64,000 nucleotides of DNA, taken from contig JAQGHQ010000257.1 in assembly GCA_028288765.1 (NCBI GenBank), forward strand, positions 1 to 64,000. The letters are read 5' to 3'. How positions within the stretch are numbered: the stretch's first letter is position 1; every line of letters begins with the position of its first letter. This stretch comes from Gemmataceae bacterium (GTDB lineage Bacteria; Planctomycetota; Planctomycetia; Gemmatales; Gemmataceae). Below the pieces are notes generated by a model. The model was not told the origin of the DNA, did not search any database, and worked only from the letters and a program-made list of their open reading frames with translations. The translations under genes were made by a program, and so were the position numbers. Shown here piece after piece: positions 34,672 to 44,300 of the stretch.

Positions 34672-35700
34672 TTACCGCTTGATCGCCAGGATTGCGTCGA
34701 CCGGGGCGTCCGTCTGCCGCCCGCTCACTTCCGCGAAGCCGACTCGCTTCAGCAGGTCCGCATATTCCGCGAGAGTCCGTTCCCGACCCTCGGTCACGAG
34801 GAGCATGTTCAGGTCCTGCATCTGGGCCCACGACGGCCCGGCCCGGTCGTCGGCCACGAGCTTCTCCGCCACCAGCACCGCCCCGCCGGTCGGGAGCTGG
34901 TCGAACGCCCGCCGGAGGAGGGTCAGGATCTTCTCCTCCGTCCAGTCGTGGAGAATGCGGCCGAGGGCGTATACGTCCGCCGCCGGTAGCGGGTCCGTGA
35001 AGAAATCCCCGGCGGTCACCTCGACCCGGTCGGCCACCCCGGTCGTCGCGATCAGCTCGCTCGCGAGAGGGATGACCTGGGGGAGGTCGAAGACGACCGC
35101 GCGGAGGTCCGGGTACCGGCGGCAGGCGGCCACCGCCAGGTGACCCGTCGCCCCACCCAGGTCGACCAGCCGGCGGAACCGGGACAGGTCGAAGGCGGCG
35201 ACGACCTCGGGGGACGAGATCAGGCCGTAGCCGTGCATCCCCATCAGGAACTCGCGGCGGAGCGCGTCGGTGTGGAAGAGGTTCGCGAACACCGGCCCGT
35301 CCCACCCGAACGCCCGCTTCCACCCGGGCGCGCCGTCCCGGATCGAACCCTCCAGGTGGTCCCAGAGCTTCCAGAGAATGTCGTCGGTGAACCGCAGGTA
35401 ACCGGTCAGCCGGCGGGGGCTCGTGCTCGTCAGGTAGGCCGAGGCGGCCGGGGTGTTGGCGTACCCGTCCGGCCCGGCCCGGCGGAGGAGGCCGAGCCCG
35501 ACGCAGGCGTCGAGGAGCCGGGCGAGGGCGCCCGGGTCTGCCTTCAGGTCAGCGGCGAGGGCGGGGGCCGTCTTCGGCCCGGCCTCCAGGGCGTCGAACA
35601 CCCCGAGGGCGGCTGCGGCGAACATCGTCTTCGACCGGCGGAACGCGGCGAGCAGGTCGAGGACGACGGACGGGTCCGGGAATTGGGAGTCGGCGGTCAT
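34672..35700 (-). CDS. Class I SAM-dependent O-methyltransferase (hydroxyindole-O-methyltransferase type)
   Basis: With the ATG at 35700 the protein has 342 residues. An N-terminal winged-helix dimerisation domain (FAAAALGVFDALEAGPKTAP) is followed by the methyltransferase fold: SAM motif I RLVDLGGATGHLAVAACRRY, DLP in AVVFDLPQVIPLA, then GDFFTDPLPAADVYALGRIL and the catalytic-region HDWTEEKILTLLRRAF. This order is that of the O-methyltransferase_2 family, whose members methylate small phenolic or polyketide-like molecules. No biosynthetic cluster is visible, so the substrate is unknown. Confidence 0.88.
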   Translation of the reverse strand: MTADSQFPDPSVVLDLLAAFRRSKTMFAAAALGVFDALEAGPKTAPALAADLKADPGALARLLDACVGLGLLRRAGPDGYANTPAASAYLTSTSPRRLTGYLRFTDDILWKLWDHLEGSIRDGAPGWKRAFGWDGPVFANLFHTDALRREFLMGMHGYGLISSPEVVAAFDLSRFRRLVDLGGATGHLAVAACRRYPDLRAVVFDLPQVIPLASELIATTGVADRVEVTAGDFFTDPLPAADVYALGRILHDWTEEKILTLLRRAFDQLPTGGAVLVAEKLVADDRAGPSWAQMQDLNMLLVTEGRERTLAEYADLLKRVGFAEVSGRQTDAPVDAILAIKR

Positions 35701-35851
35701 GCTGGGTGGTCCCGAGTTCGGCGGCCGGGTCGAGAGGGGTGGCCGCCCGGGTTGTCTTACTGGGAGAGGCGGCGGCGTGCCCGGCGAGACGATTATAGGG
35801 TATCCTGTGTACAACAGTCACATCTACCCTGGTGCCCGCCCGGAGACACTG

Positions 35852-36685
35852 ATGCGGTTCCCCACCCCAGCCCTGTTGATCCTGCTCCTCGGAGCGGCCC
35901 CGGCCCCGGCCGCCGACCCGAAGCCGTTCCCCGGCCAGCCGACGAAGTGGCAAGGGTTCGCCCGCCACGACTTCAAGGTGGAAGGTGTCGAGGCCATCGT
36001 GGTCGCCCCCGACAAGCCGCTGCCGGGCCGCCCGTGGGTGTGGCGCGGGGAGTTCTTCGGGGCGTTCGCGGACGCCGACGTCGCCCTCGTGAAGGCCGGC
36101 TGGCACCTCGCCTACCTCGGCGTTCCCAACCTGTTCGGGGCCCCGAAGGCGGTCAAGAAGTGGGAGCTGTTTCACGCGACGATGGTGAAGGAATACGGCC
36201 TGCACCCGAGGCCGGGACTCATCGGCCTGAGCCGGGGCGGGCTGTACTGTATGGCCTGGGCCGCCGCCCACCCGGACAAGACGCTGGCCGTGTACCTCGA
36301 CAACGCGGTCTGCGACTTCAAGAGCTGGCCCGGCGGGAAGCCGAAGGGGCTGGGCACCGGGAAGGGGTCGGAGGCCGAGTGGAAGAACCTGCTCGCGGCC
36401 TACGACTTCAAATCCGACGCGGAGGCGGTCGCCTACCGGTTCAACCCGGTGGACAACCTGGACCCGCTCGCCGAGGCGAAGATCCCGCTCCTCCTCGTGT
36501 ACGGGGACGCGGACACGTTCGTCCCGGCGGGGGAGAACTCGGGGGTCGTGTACGACCGGTACAAGGCCCTCGGCGGGCCGGTCGAGCGGGTGGTGAAGCC
36601 GGGCCAGGACCACCACCCGCACGGGCTCAAGGACGTGACCCCGGTGGTGAAGTTCTTCGTCGCCGCGCTCGAGTCGGTCAAGTAA
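35852..36685 (+). CDS. Secreted alpha/beta hydrolase
   Basis: A 277-residue protein starting at ATG 35852 with a signal peptide (PTPALLILLLGAAPAPAA). The nucleophile elbow is GLIGLSRGGLYC, a GxSxG variant with Ser at about residue 131; the acid is Asp in LLLVYGDADTFVP and the His is in GQDHHPHGL near the C terminus, giving a full triad. It fits the prolyl-oligopeptidase/dienelactone-hydrolase-like part of the alpha/beta superfamily, with no extra domain. It is divergent from the O-methyltransferase gene; the only nearby same-strand gene is a methyltransferase 40 bases downstream. Confidence 0.85.
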   Translation: MRFPTPALLILLLGAAPAPAADPKPFPGQPTKWQGFARHDFKVEGVEAIVVAPDKPLPGRPWVWRGEFFGAFADADVALVKAGWHLAYLGVPNLFGAPKAVKKWELFHATMVKEYGLHPRPGLIGLSRGGLYCMAWAAAHPDKTLAVYLDNAVCDFKSWPGGKPKGLGTGKGSEAEWKNLLAAYDFKSDAEAVAYRFNPVDNLDPLAEAKIPLLLVYGDADTFVPAGENSGVVYDRYKALGGPVERVVKPGQDHHPHGLKDVTPVVKFFVAALESVK

Positions 36686-36725
36686 CCATCTTCGACGGGC
36701 GGTCCGGCAGCGACCGGGAGGGAGT

Positions 36726-37514
36726 ATGAGCGGCGATGGATCGCAGCCCGGCCCGCACTGGGACGCCCGGCTGTACGACGACCGGCACGGGTTCGTCTGG
36801 CAGCACGGGGCGGCCTTGATCGGCCTCCTCGCCCCGAAACGCGGCGACAACGTCCTGGACCTCGGGTGCGGGACCGGCCACCTGACCGCCCGGATCGCGG
36901 CCGCCGCCTCGACCGTCCTCGGGATCGACAGCTCGCCCGAGATGATCGCCGCGGCCCGCACCGCCCACCCGGGTCTCCGGTTCGAGGTCGCAGACGCCCG
37001 GGCGCTGGCCTTCACCGGCGAGTTCGACGCGGTATTCTCGAACGCGGTCTTGCACTGGATCGGGGATGCGGATGCGGTCGTCCGGGGGGTGGCCCGGGCG
37101 CTCAAGCGGGGCGGCCGGTTCGTGGCCGAGTTCGGCGGGGACGGGAACGTCCGGGCGATCACCACCGCCCTGCGGGCGGGCCTGGAAGCGGTCGGGCGCA
37201 AGCCGGTCGAGTCCCCGTGGTACTTCCCGACCATCGCCGAGTACGCGGAGGTACTCGGCCGGGGCGGACTGGAAGTCCGGGTCGTCGTCCTGTTCGACCG
37301 CCCGACCCCGCTGGAGGGCGGGGAGAACGGCCTGCGGGACTGGGTCAGGATGTTCGGCGGACATTTCCTGGCCCAGCTGCCCGACGAGCGGCGGGATGAG
37401 TACCTCGCGTGGGTGGAAGACGCCCTGCGCCCGGTCCTTTTCCGCGACGGTGGCTGGGTCGCGGACTACCGCCGGCTCCGGGTTGTGGCGGTGCGCCCCG
37501 GGGGCGTCGTCTAA
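36726..37514 (+). CDS. Class I SAM-dependent methyltransferase (trans-aconitate-type)
   Basis: A 262-residue single-domain methyltransferase. SAM motif I is NVLDLGCGTGHLTARIA (residues 42-58), motif II VLGIDSSPEMIAAAR, then FEVADARALAF and the post-motif VFSNAVLHWIGDADAVV, which is the SAM-MT signature of the trans-aconitate/ubiE-like group. The C-terminal part (RGGRFVAEFGGDGNVRAI onwards) also follows that group. It starts 40 bases after the hydrolase gene with GGGAGG upstream, so the two may be co-transcribed. Substrate unknown. Confidence 0.9.
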   Translation: MSGDGSQPGPHWDARLYDDRHGFVWQHGAALIGLLAPKRGDNVLDLGCGTGHLTARIAAAASTVLGIDSSPEMIAAARTAHPGLRFEVADARALAFTGEFDAVFSNAVLHWIGDADAVVRGVARALKRGGRFVAEFGGDGNVRAITTALRAGLEAVGRKPVESPWYFPTIAEYAEVLGRGGLEVRVVVLFDRPTPLEGGENGLRDWVRMFGGHFLAQLPDERRDEYLAWVEDALRPVLFRDGGWVADYRRLRVVAVRPGGVV

Positions 37515-37746
37515 AATCCGACCGTTCGACACCGACACATCGTGACGCCCGGTACATTCCGCACAACTCCACCAGCTCCACCCGGTCGATCGGCCCGAGT
37601 CGGGTCCCTGACCCCGTAGGCTGTGCTCTGCCCCGTCGGGGGATATGATAACCCTCTACGGTCGTGGTCCGCCCGCTACAGCCGGGCGGGGAGACGCAAC
37701 GGAAGTAGGGTCGGGTCCGACCCAAGCCAGAATGAGGAGACCGGCG

Positions 37747-38046
37747 ATGGCGGGGCGACCACCGGGGTTCACGAAGTATACCACCGACCCCGCCGCCGGC
37801 CTGCCCGTCGGGAAGTGGGAGCCGGGCCTGTCCGCCGCCCCTGACGACTGGCTCGGTCCCCGTCTCGACATCGCTCTCGAAGCCCTCGGGTTCGACGTCG
37901 ATCGGCCGGAAGACATCCGGACCGGTCTCCTGTCCGCGGTCTGGAACGGGCATCCCGTGTCCGCCCTGGTCGTGGCCACCGCCGCCGGCCGGCAGCCGGG
38001 CGAGCCGTTCGTGGTCAGTGCAGAACCAGCTGACCCGGCCGCCTGA
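37747..38046 (+). CDS. Small protein of unknown function
   Basis: A 99-residue protein; the ATG at 37747 is chosen because AGGAGA ends nine bases upstream and the longer frame begins in unbiased sequence. The start MAGRPPGFTKYTTDPAAGLP is basic and proline-rich, the middle LGPRLDIALEALGFDVDRPE helical and the end acidic. No signal peptide, membrane segment or known motif. Codon use fits its neighbours. Confidence 0.5.
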   Translation: MAGRPPGFTKYTTDPAAGLPVGKWEPGLSAAPDDWLGPRLDIALEALGFDVDRPEDIRTGLLSAVWNGHPVSALVVATAAGRQPGEPFVVSAEPADPAA

Positions 38047-38354
38047 TCGTCCGTTCGGCGGCCGGGATCAGGAGGTCGAACCGTCTGATGTTTGGTCGGC
38101 CAGCAAAGCGAAGGCCGACCGACTGGGTCGAACTCTACACCGCGCACGTCCTGATCCGTAACTCGCACGGCCAAACACCTCCCGGCGCAATCCCTGACTG
38201 AAACTCTCAATGATACACGTCGGGCGCTGGAATTGCTCTTCCGCGTAACCATCGAAAATCGTCGATAATTCGGACTCGGCTGCATATTTTCGCAGCAGTT
38301 ATGCCTTCACTTCAGGCGTTCGAGGTCCGAGGCTGCGGTATTCAGGGAACAGAC
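38047..38354. other. Intergenic region before the ATP-grasp cluster
   Basis: 308 bases without a gene. A locally AT-rich patch (cgaaaatcgtcgataattcgg, 38249-38269) lies about 90 bases before the start, but no promoter with proper spacing is clear. It is the only flank of this cluster without an obvious GC-rich palindrome. Confidence 0.4.
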
Positions 38355-39863
38355 ATGGGCACACTCATCTCAGGTAGGTCGTCTCCAGGTCTGAACGGGC
38401 CCCCAACCGTGAACCCGATGCTCTTCGACGTATACGCCCCACACCCGACCGCGTGGGACGAGTTATTCACCCGAACCGGTGGCCCGCACACGCATTGTGC
38501 CCCCCTCGTGGATCGCCTCGGCCGGCTGTTCGCCACCGAGTTCCAGGCCAAACGGGCCAGCGCCGACATGGCGTTCGTCAACCAGGGGATCACGTTCAGC
38601 GTCTACTCCGACCGCCGGGGCGTCGAAAAGATCTTTCCGTTCGACCTCATCCCCCGACCGATCCCGGCGGCCGAGTGGTATCCGCTCGAAGCCGGGTTGG
38701 TCCAGCGGATCAAGGCCCTGAACCTGTTCCTGTACGACGTCTACCACGACCAGCACATCCTCAAGGACGGCATCATCCCGGCCGACCTCGTGCTCGAATC
38801 GAAGGGGTTCCGCAAGGAGATGATCGGGTTCGCCCCGCCCGGCGGGGTGTACATCCACATCTGTGGGACGGACCTCGTCCGCGACGCGGCCGGCCAGTTC
38901 CTCGTCCTCGAAGACAACGGCCGGACCCCGAGCGGGGTGAGCTACGTGCTCGAAAACCGGGCGGTGATGAAGAAGGTGTTCCCCCACCTGTTCGCCGACA
39001 TCCGCGTCCGCCGGGTGGAAGACTACCCCCACCGCCTGCGGGACGCGCTGGCGTCGGTGGCCCCGGTTGGGGCCGCCAGCCCGCCCTGCGTCGTCCTGCT
39101 CTCGCCCGGGCCGTACAACTCCGCCTACTTCGAGCACAGCTTTCTCGCCCGGCACATGGGGGTGGAGCTCGTGCTCGGCCCGGACCTGTTCGTCCACGAC
39201 GACGTTGTCTACCTGAAGACCACCCGCGGGCCGCAACGGGTGGACGTGATCTACCGCCGACTGGACGACGACTTCCTCGACCCGGAGACGTTCCGGCCGG
39301 ACAGTGTGCTCGGGGTGCCGGGGTTGTTCCGGGCGTACCGGGCCGGAAACGTGACGTTCGCCAACGCGGTCGGGACCGGGGTGGCTGACGACAAGGCGGT
39401 CTACCCGTATGTCGAGGAGATGATCCGGTTCTACCTGTCGGAGGAACCGCTGCTGAAGAATGTGCCGACGTACATCTGCGCCCGCCCGGCCGACTGCCGG
39501 TACACGCTCGACCACCTGGACGAACTGGTGGTGAAGGCGGTAAACGAGTCGGGCGGGTACGGGATGCTGATGGGCCCGTCGAGCACGGCCGCCCAGCGGG
39601 CGGAGTTCGCCACGAAGATCCGGGAGAACCCGCGGAACTACGTGTCCCAGCCGGTGGTCACACTCAGCACCTGCCCGACCTGGACCGACGAAGGACCGGC
39701 TCCCCGGCACGTGGACCTGCGGCCGTATATCATCACCGGCAAATCGACCTGGGTGCTCCCCGGCGGACTCACCCGGACGGCACTCGTGAAGGGCTCGCTG
39801 GTGGTAAACTCCAGCCAGGGCGGCGGGAGCAAGGATACGTGGGTGCTGGAGAACGGGCGGTAG
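38355..39863 (+). CDS. Circularly permuted ATP-grasp protein (COG2308 type)
   Basis: 502 residues from ATG 38355 (38418 is an alternative). The family blocks of the circularly permuted ATP-grasp ligases appear in order: FVNQGITFSVYSD, IPAAEWYPLEAGLVQRIKAL, FLYDVYHDQHILKDGIIP, VLEDNGRTPSGVSYVLENR, LLSPGPYNSAYFEHSFLA, VDVIYRRLDDDFLDPE, GVPGLFRAYRAGN, GTGVADDKAVYPYV and the C-terminal LPGGLTRTALVKGSLVVNSS with QGGGSKDTWVL. Family members are thought to form amide bonds using ATP; the acceptor is unknown. It is the first of five same-strand genes with transglutaminase-like and alpha-E partners, a combination predicted from comparative genomics to modify peptides. Confidence 0.93.
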   Translation: MGTLISGRSSPGLNGPPTVNPMLFDVYAPHPTAWDELFTRTGGPHTHCAPLVDRLGRLFATEFQAKRASADMAFVNQGITFSVYSDRRGVEKIFPFDLIPRPIPAAEWYPLEAGLVQRIKALNLFLYDVYHDQHILKDGIIPADLVLESKGFRKEMIGFAPPGGVYIHICGTDLVRDAAGQFLVLEDNGRTPSGVSYVLENRAVMKKVFPHLFADIRVRRVEDYPHRLRDALASVAPVGAASPPCVVLLSPGPYNSAYFEHSFLARHMGVELVLGPDLFVHDDVVYLKTTRGPQRVDVIYRRLDDDFLDPETFRPDSVLGVPGLFRAYRAGNVTFANAVGTGVADDKAVYPYVEEMIRFYLSEEPLLKNVPTYICARPADCRYTLDHLDELVVKAVNESGGYGMLMGPSSTAAQRAEFATKIRENPRNYVSQPVVTLSTCPTWTDEGPAPRHVDLRPYIITGKSTWVLPGGLTRTALVKGSLVVNSSQGGGSKDTWVLENGR

Positions 39864-39915
39864 CCGGAGGCTCCCGGGCCGCCGCGGAACCGCCCGCGCC
39901 GTCCGGTCCCGCGCC

Positions 39916-40019
39916 GCCCAGGGCGTTGCCCTGGGCTAAGCGCTCTCAGCCCTTTGGGCTGAAGAATGAATTGCAGTCCGAAGGACTGACAGCTTTTAGC
40001 CCAGGGCAACGCCCTGGGC
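39916..40019. repeat. REP-like inverted repeat between ATP-grasp and alpha-E genes
   Basis: Perfect 23-base arms (39916-39938 and 39997-40019, core gcccagggcgttgccctggg) flank two smaller internal dyads (cagccctttgggctg and cagtccgaaggactg). Each outer arm is also self-complementary. Confidence 0.8.
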
Positions 40020-40074
40020 CGGACGGCGCGGGCGGGCTCAGGGCTCCGTGGCTCAGCGGGAGGAACACCGGCCC

Positions 40075-41103
40075 ATGATCTCGCGGGTGGCGGAACACTG
40101 CTTCTGGATGGCCCGATACCTCGAGCGGGCGGAGAACACCGCCCGGGTGCTGGAGGTGAACCACACCCTCCTGCTCGACTTCCAGGTCCCGGTGGACCGG
40201 CAGTGGCGGCCGCTGCTCATCATCTCGGGCATCCACGACTACGAACCCGAGCCGACGGCCGAGAACGTCCAGGAGTTCATGACCTGGGACCGGGACAACC
40301 CGTTCAGCATCATCTCCTCGCTCTCGTGGGCCCGGGAGAACGCCCGGATCATCCGGGAGCTGATCTCGGCCGAGATGTGGGAGCGGATGAACTTCTACCA
40401 CCTCTGGATGCAGGGGCCGGACGGGCGGGAAGTGTATGACGGGAACCGGATCGAGTTCTACGCTCAGGCCCGGCGGATCAACCAGCTGCTGCACGGGATC
40501 TGCGACGCGACCATGAGCCACGGGGAGGCGTGGGCGTTCTACCAGCTCGGGTCCCACCTGGAGCGGGCCAGCCAGGTGGCCCGTATCCTGGACGTCAAGT
40601 ACCACATGCTCCTGTCCCGGGTGGAGGACGTCGGGACCCCGGCCGACAACGCCCACTGGATCGCCATCCTGATGAGCTGTTCGGGGTACGAGCCGTACCA
40701 CAAGACGGCCCGGCTGGTCCCGGTCGACCCCGGGACCGCGGTGGCCGAGTTCCTGATCTTCGACCGCCTGTTCCCGCGGTCGATCCGGCGGTGCCTGTGG
40801 GAGTGCGAGTCCGCGGCCGCGGCGGTGGCCGGGAACGAGGTCGGGCGGGGCCCGACCGAGCCGGAGCAGAAGATCGCCGACCTCATTGAGGCGCTCGACC
40901 GGGGGACCATCCAGGACGTGATCCGCGACGGCCTGCACGAGATGCTCACGCACATCGTGGAGTCGGTCCACGAGATCGGGGAGGCGATCCAGCGGACGTT
41001 CTTCGCGGCCGAGGTCCGCCCGCCCGCCCCGAAGCCGGCCCCGCCACCGGGCGGCCAGACCCAAACCCAGACGCTCGGCGGGATGACCCAGAGCCAGGCG
41101 TAA
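40075..41103 (+). CDS. Alpha-E domain protein (COG2307)
   Basis: 342 residues from ATG 40075, with GGGAGGA about ten bases upstream; an ATG at 40048 (nine more residues) is the alternative. The alpha-E family start is recognisable: ISRVAEHCFWMARYLERAEN, then the all-helical repeats WARENARIIRELISAEMWER and HLERASQVARILDVKYH, and the C-terminal EMLTHIVESVHEIGEAIQ. The last 35 residues are Pro/Gln-rich. The role of alpha-E proteins is not known; they are almost always encoded with circularly permuted ATP-grasp and transglutaminase-like proteins and probably act with the ligase. Confidence 0.92.
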   Translation: MISRVAEHCFWMARYLERAENTARVLEVNHTLLLDFQVPVDRQWRPLLIISGIHDYEPEPTAENVQEFMTWDRDNPFSIISSLSWARENARIIRELISAEMWERMNFYHLWMQGPDGREVYDGNRIEFYAQARRINQLLHGICDATMSHGEAWAFYQLGSHLERASQVARILDVKYHMLLSRVEDVGTPADNAHWIAILMSCSGYEPYHKTARLVPVDPGTAVAEFLIFDRLFPRSIRRCLWECESAAAAVAGNEVGRGPTEPEQKIADLIEALDRGTIQDVIRDGLHEMLTHIVESVHEIGEAIQRTFFAAEVRPPAPKPAPPPGGQTQTQTLGGMTQSQA

Positions 41104-41194
41104 CCCTCGGCCCGGCGGGGTGCCCGGGTCGGCCCGCCGAGCGCGTCGCCCGCCCAGGGCTACAGGCAAACGCCCCGTCCGGGGCTAAAGCCGG

Positions 41195-41321
41195 GGCCGT
41201 GGGTTGGTTTTCGAGCCGCGGAGCGGCGCCCGTTCTTAGTCCAGGGCGGATGCCCTGGGCGGCAACTTGGGCCGGAGGCCGTGGGTTGGTTTTCGAGCCG
41301 CGGAGCGGCGCCCGTTCTTAG
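41195..41321. repeat. Exact 45-base direct repeat in the alpha-E/transglutaminase gap
   Basis: Copies at 41195-41239 and 41277-41321 are identical (ggccgtgggttggttttcga... to cccgttcttag). Each is followed by a GC-rich palindrome (ccagggcggatgccctggg, ccggggcgagccccggg), so this 274-base gap holds a tandemly duplicated REP-like unit. Confidence 0.8.
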
Positions 41322-41377
41322 CCCGGGGCGAGCCCCGGGCGGGGGTGCCGACGCGCAGTGGAACTTGAGGAGGGACG

Positions 41378-44300
41378 ATGGGTATCCGCGTCGCGCTGAC
41401 CCACACCACCCGCTACCGGTACGACCGCCCGGTCACGCTGTTGCCTCATGTGGTCCGGCTCCGCCCGGCCCCCCACGCGCGCACCCCGATCCTGAGCTAC
41501 TCGCTCACGGTCGAACCGGCCAAGCACTTCCTGAACTGGCAGCAGGACCCGTACAGCAACCACCTCGCCAGGCTCGTGTTCCTGGAGCCCGCGGCCGAGC
41601 TGGCCGTGACCGTGGACCTGGTCGCCGACCTGACGACGATCAACCCGTTCGGCTTCTTCGTCGACGAGTCGGCGGAAATGTACCCCTTCGCGTACGACGA
41701 GGTGTCGACCCGGGAGCTCGCCCCGTACCTCGAAACCCTGCCGCCCGGGCCGCGACTGCGGGACCTGATCGAAGCCACCCGGCAGGACGGGGTGAAGACG
41801 GTCGATTACCTCGTCACCCTGAACCGCCAGGTGAACCAACACGTCCGGTACGTCATCCGGCTGGAGCCCGGGGTGCAGACCCCGGAACAGACTCTCGACC
41901 TCGGCCGGGGGTCGTGCCGGGACTCGGCGTGGCTCCTGGTCCAGCTCGCCCGGCACCTCGGGCTCGCCGCCCGGTTTTGCTCCGGGTACCTGATCCAGCT
42001 CGTCGCCGACGAGAAACCGCTCGACGGCCCGGAAGGCCCGTCCGCCGACTTCACGGACCTGCACGCCTGGGCCGAGGTGTACGTCCCCGGGGCCGGGTGG
42101 GTGGGGCTCGACCCGACGTCCGGGCTGATGGCGGCCGAGGGGCACATCCCCCTCGCCTGCACCGCCGACCCGCAGACCGCGGCGCCCGTCACCGGCTCGT
42201 ACACGTGGTCGAAGCTGGCGGGGGTCGACGAGGACAAGGTGGACGAAGAGTTCGGGCACCACATGTCGGTCGCCAGGCTGGTGGAAGCCCCCCGGGTGAC
42301 GAAGCCGTACACGGAGGACCAGTGGCGGGCGGTCGACGCCCTCGGCCGGCGGGTGGACGCCGACCTGCGGGAATGGGACGTCCGGCTCACGATGGGCGGC
42401 GAGCCCACGTTCGTGAGCATCGACGACCGCGACGCCCCCGAGTGGAACACCGCCGCCCTCGGCCCGCGGAAGCAGCGGCAGGGGATCGAGCTGGTGAAGC
42501 GGCTGCGGGACCGGTTCGCCCCGGGCGGGCTGCTCCACTTCGGGGAGGGAAAGTGGTACCCCGGGGAGCCGCTCCCCCGGTGGGCGTTCGGGTGCTACTG
42601 GCGGCGGGACGGCGAACCCCTCTGGACCGACCCGGACCTCGTCGCCGACGAGGACACCGACTACGGGTTCACGGCCGACCACGCCCGCCGGTTCGTCGCC
42701 ACGCTCGCCGAGGTCCTCGGGGTCGACCCGCGGTACGCGGTCCCCGGGTTCGAGGACGCGTGGTATTACATGTGGAAGGAGCGGCAGTTGCCGGCGAACG
42801 TCGACCCGCTCGCGGCCGCCCTGGACGACCCGGAGGAGCGGCTGCGGCTGGCCCGGGTGTTCGAGGCGAAGCTCGGGTCGGTCGTCGGGTATGCGTTTCC
42901 GCTGCGGAAGGCGTTCGGCCCGGGGTCGGCGTGGGAAACGGGCCGGTGGTTCCTGCGGAAGGAACACCTATTCCTCTTCCCCGGCGATTCCCCGATGGGG
43001 TTGCGCCTGCCGCTCGACTCGCTCCCGTGGGAAGACCCGGCCGTCCGCCAGTTCGTGGGGGAACGCGACCCGTTCGCCCCCCGCGGCCCGCTCCCGACGT
43101 TCACGCGGCTCCAGTCCCGCGACGGGGCCCCGCCGGACAGCCCCGGCCGCCCGGAGTGGTTCCACCGGATGGCCGCCCTCGGGCTGGGCGGCGACCCGAA
43201 CGGGGCCGCCCGGCGGGTGCCGCCGTTCCGGGGCACCGGGGACGCCACCGACGCGGCGGGCACCAACACCGTCCGCACCGCCCTGTGCGTCGAGCCGCGG
43301 GGCGGGAAGCTCCACGTCTTCATGCCCCCCGCGCGGTTCCTCGAAGACTACCTGGAGCTCGTCGCGGCGGTCGAGACGACCGCGGCGGACCTCAAGATGC
43401 CCATCCGGATCGAGGGGTACAAGCCGCCGTCGGATCACCGGCTGAACCAGCTTTCGGTCACCCCCGACCCCGGGGTGATCGAGGTGAACATCCACCCCGC
43501 CCACTCGTGGGACGAGTGCGTCCAGCTGACGACCGCCGTGTACGAGGACGCCCGGCAGTCGCGGCTCGCGGCCGAGAAGTTCATGCTCGACGGGCGGCAC
43601 ACCGGGACCGGCGGCGGGAACCACGTCGTCGTCGGCGGCCCGACCCCGGCCGACAGCCCGTTCCTCCGCCGGCCGGACCTGCTCAAGAGCCTGGTCGGGT
43701 TCTGGACCAACCACCCGTCGCTGTCGTACCTGTTCAGCGGGCTGTTCGTCGGCCCGACGAGCCAGCACCCGCGGGCGGACGAGGCCCGGCACGACGCCCT
43801 GCGGGAGCTCGACCTCGCCTTCGCCCAGGTGCCCCCGGTCCGCGAGGGGGCCGTGCCCGCCTGGCTCGTGGACCGGTTGTTCCGCAACCTGCTCACGGAC
43901 GTGACCGGGAACACCCACCGGGCGGAGTTCTGCGTCGACAAGCTGTTCAGCCCGGACACGGCCGAGGGCCGCCGCGGGCTGCTGGAGCTCCGGTCGTTCG
44001 AGATGCCCCCGCACGCCCGGATGAGCTGCGCCCAGCAGCTCCTCCTCCGGTCTCTGGTCGCGTGGTTCTGGCGGAAGCCGTACGACCAGAAGCTGGTCCG
44101 CTGGGGGACCGCCCTGCACGACCGGTTCATGCTCCCGCACTTCGTGGCCGAGGACTTGACCGACGCCCTCGACGAGGTCCGGGACCGCGGCGGGTACCCG
44201 CTCGACCCGGCGTGGTTCGCCCCGCACGTCGAGTTCCGGTTCCCGGTGCTCGGGGCGGTGACCCACCGCGGGGTGAACCTGGAGCTGCGGACCGCGATCG

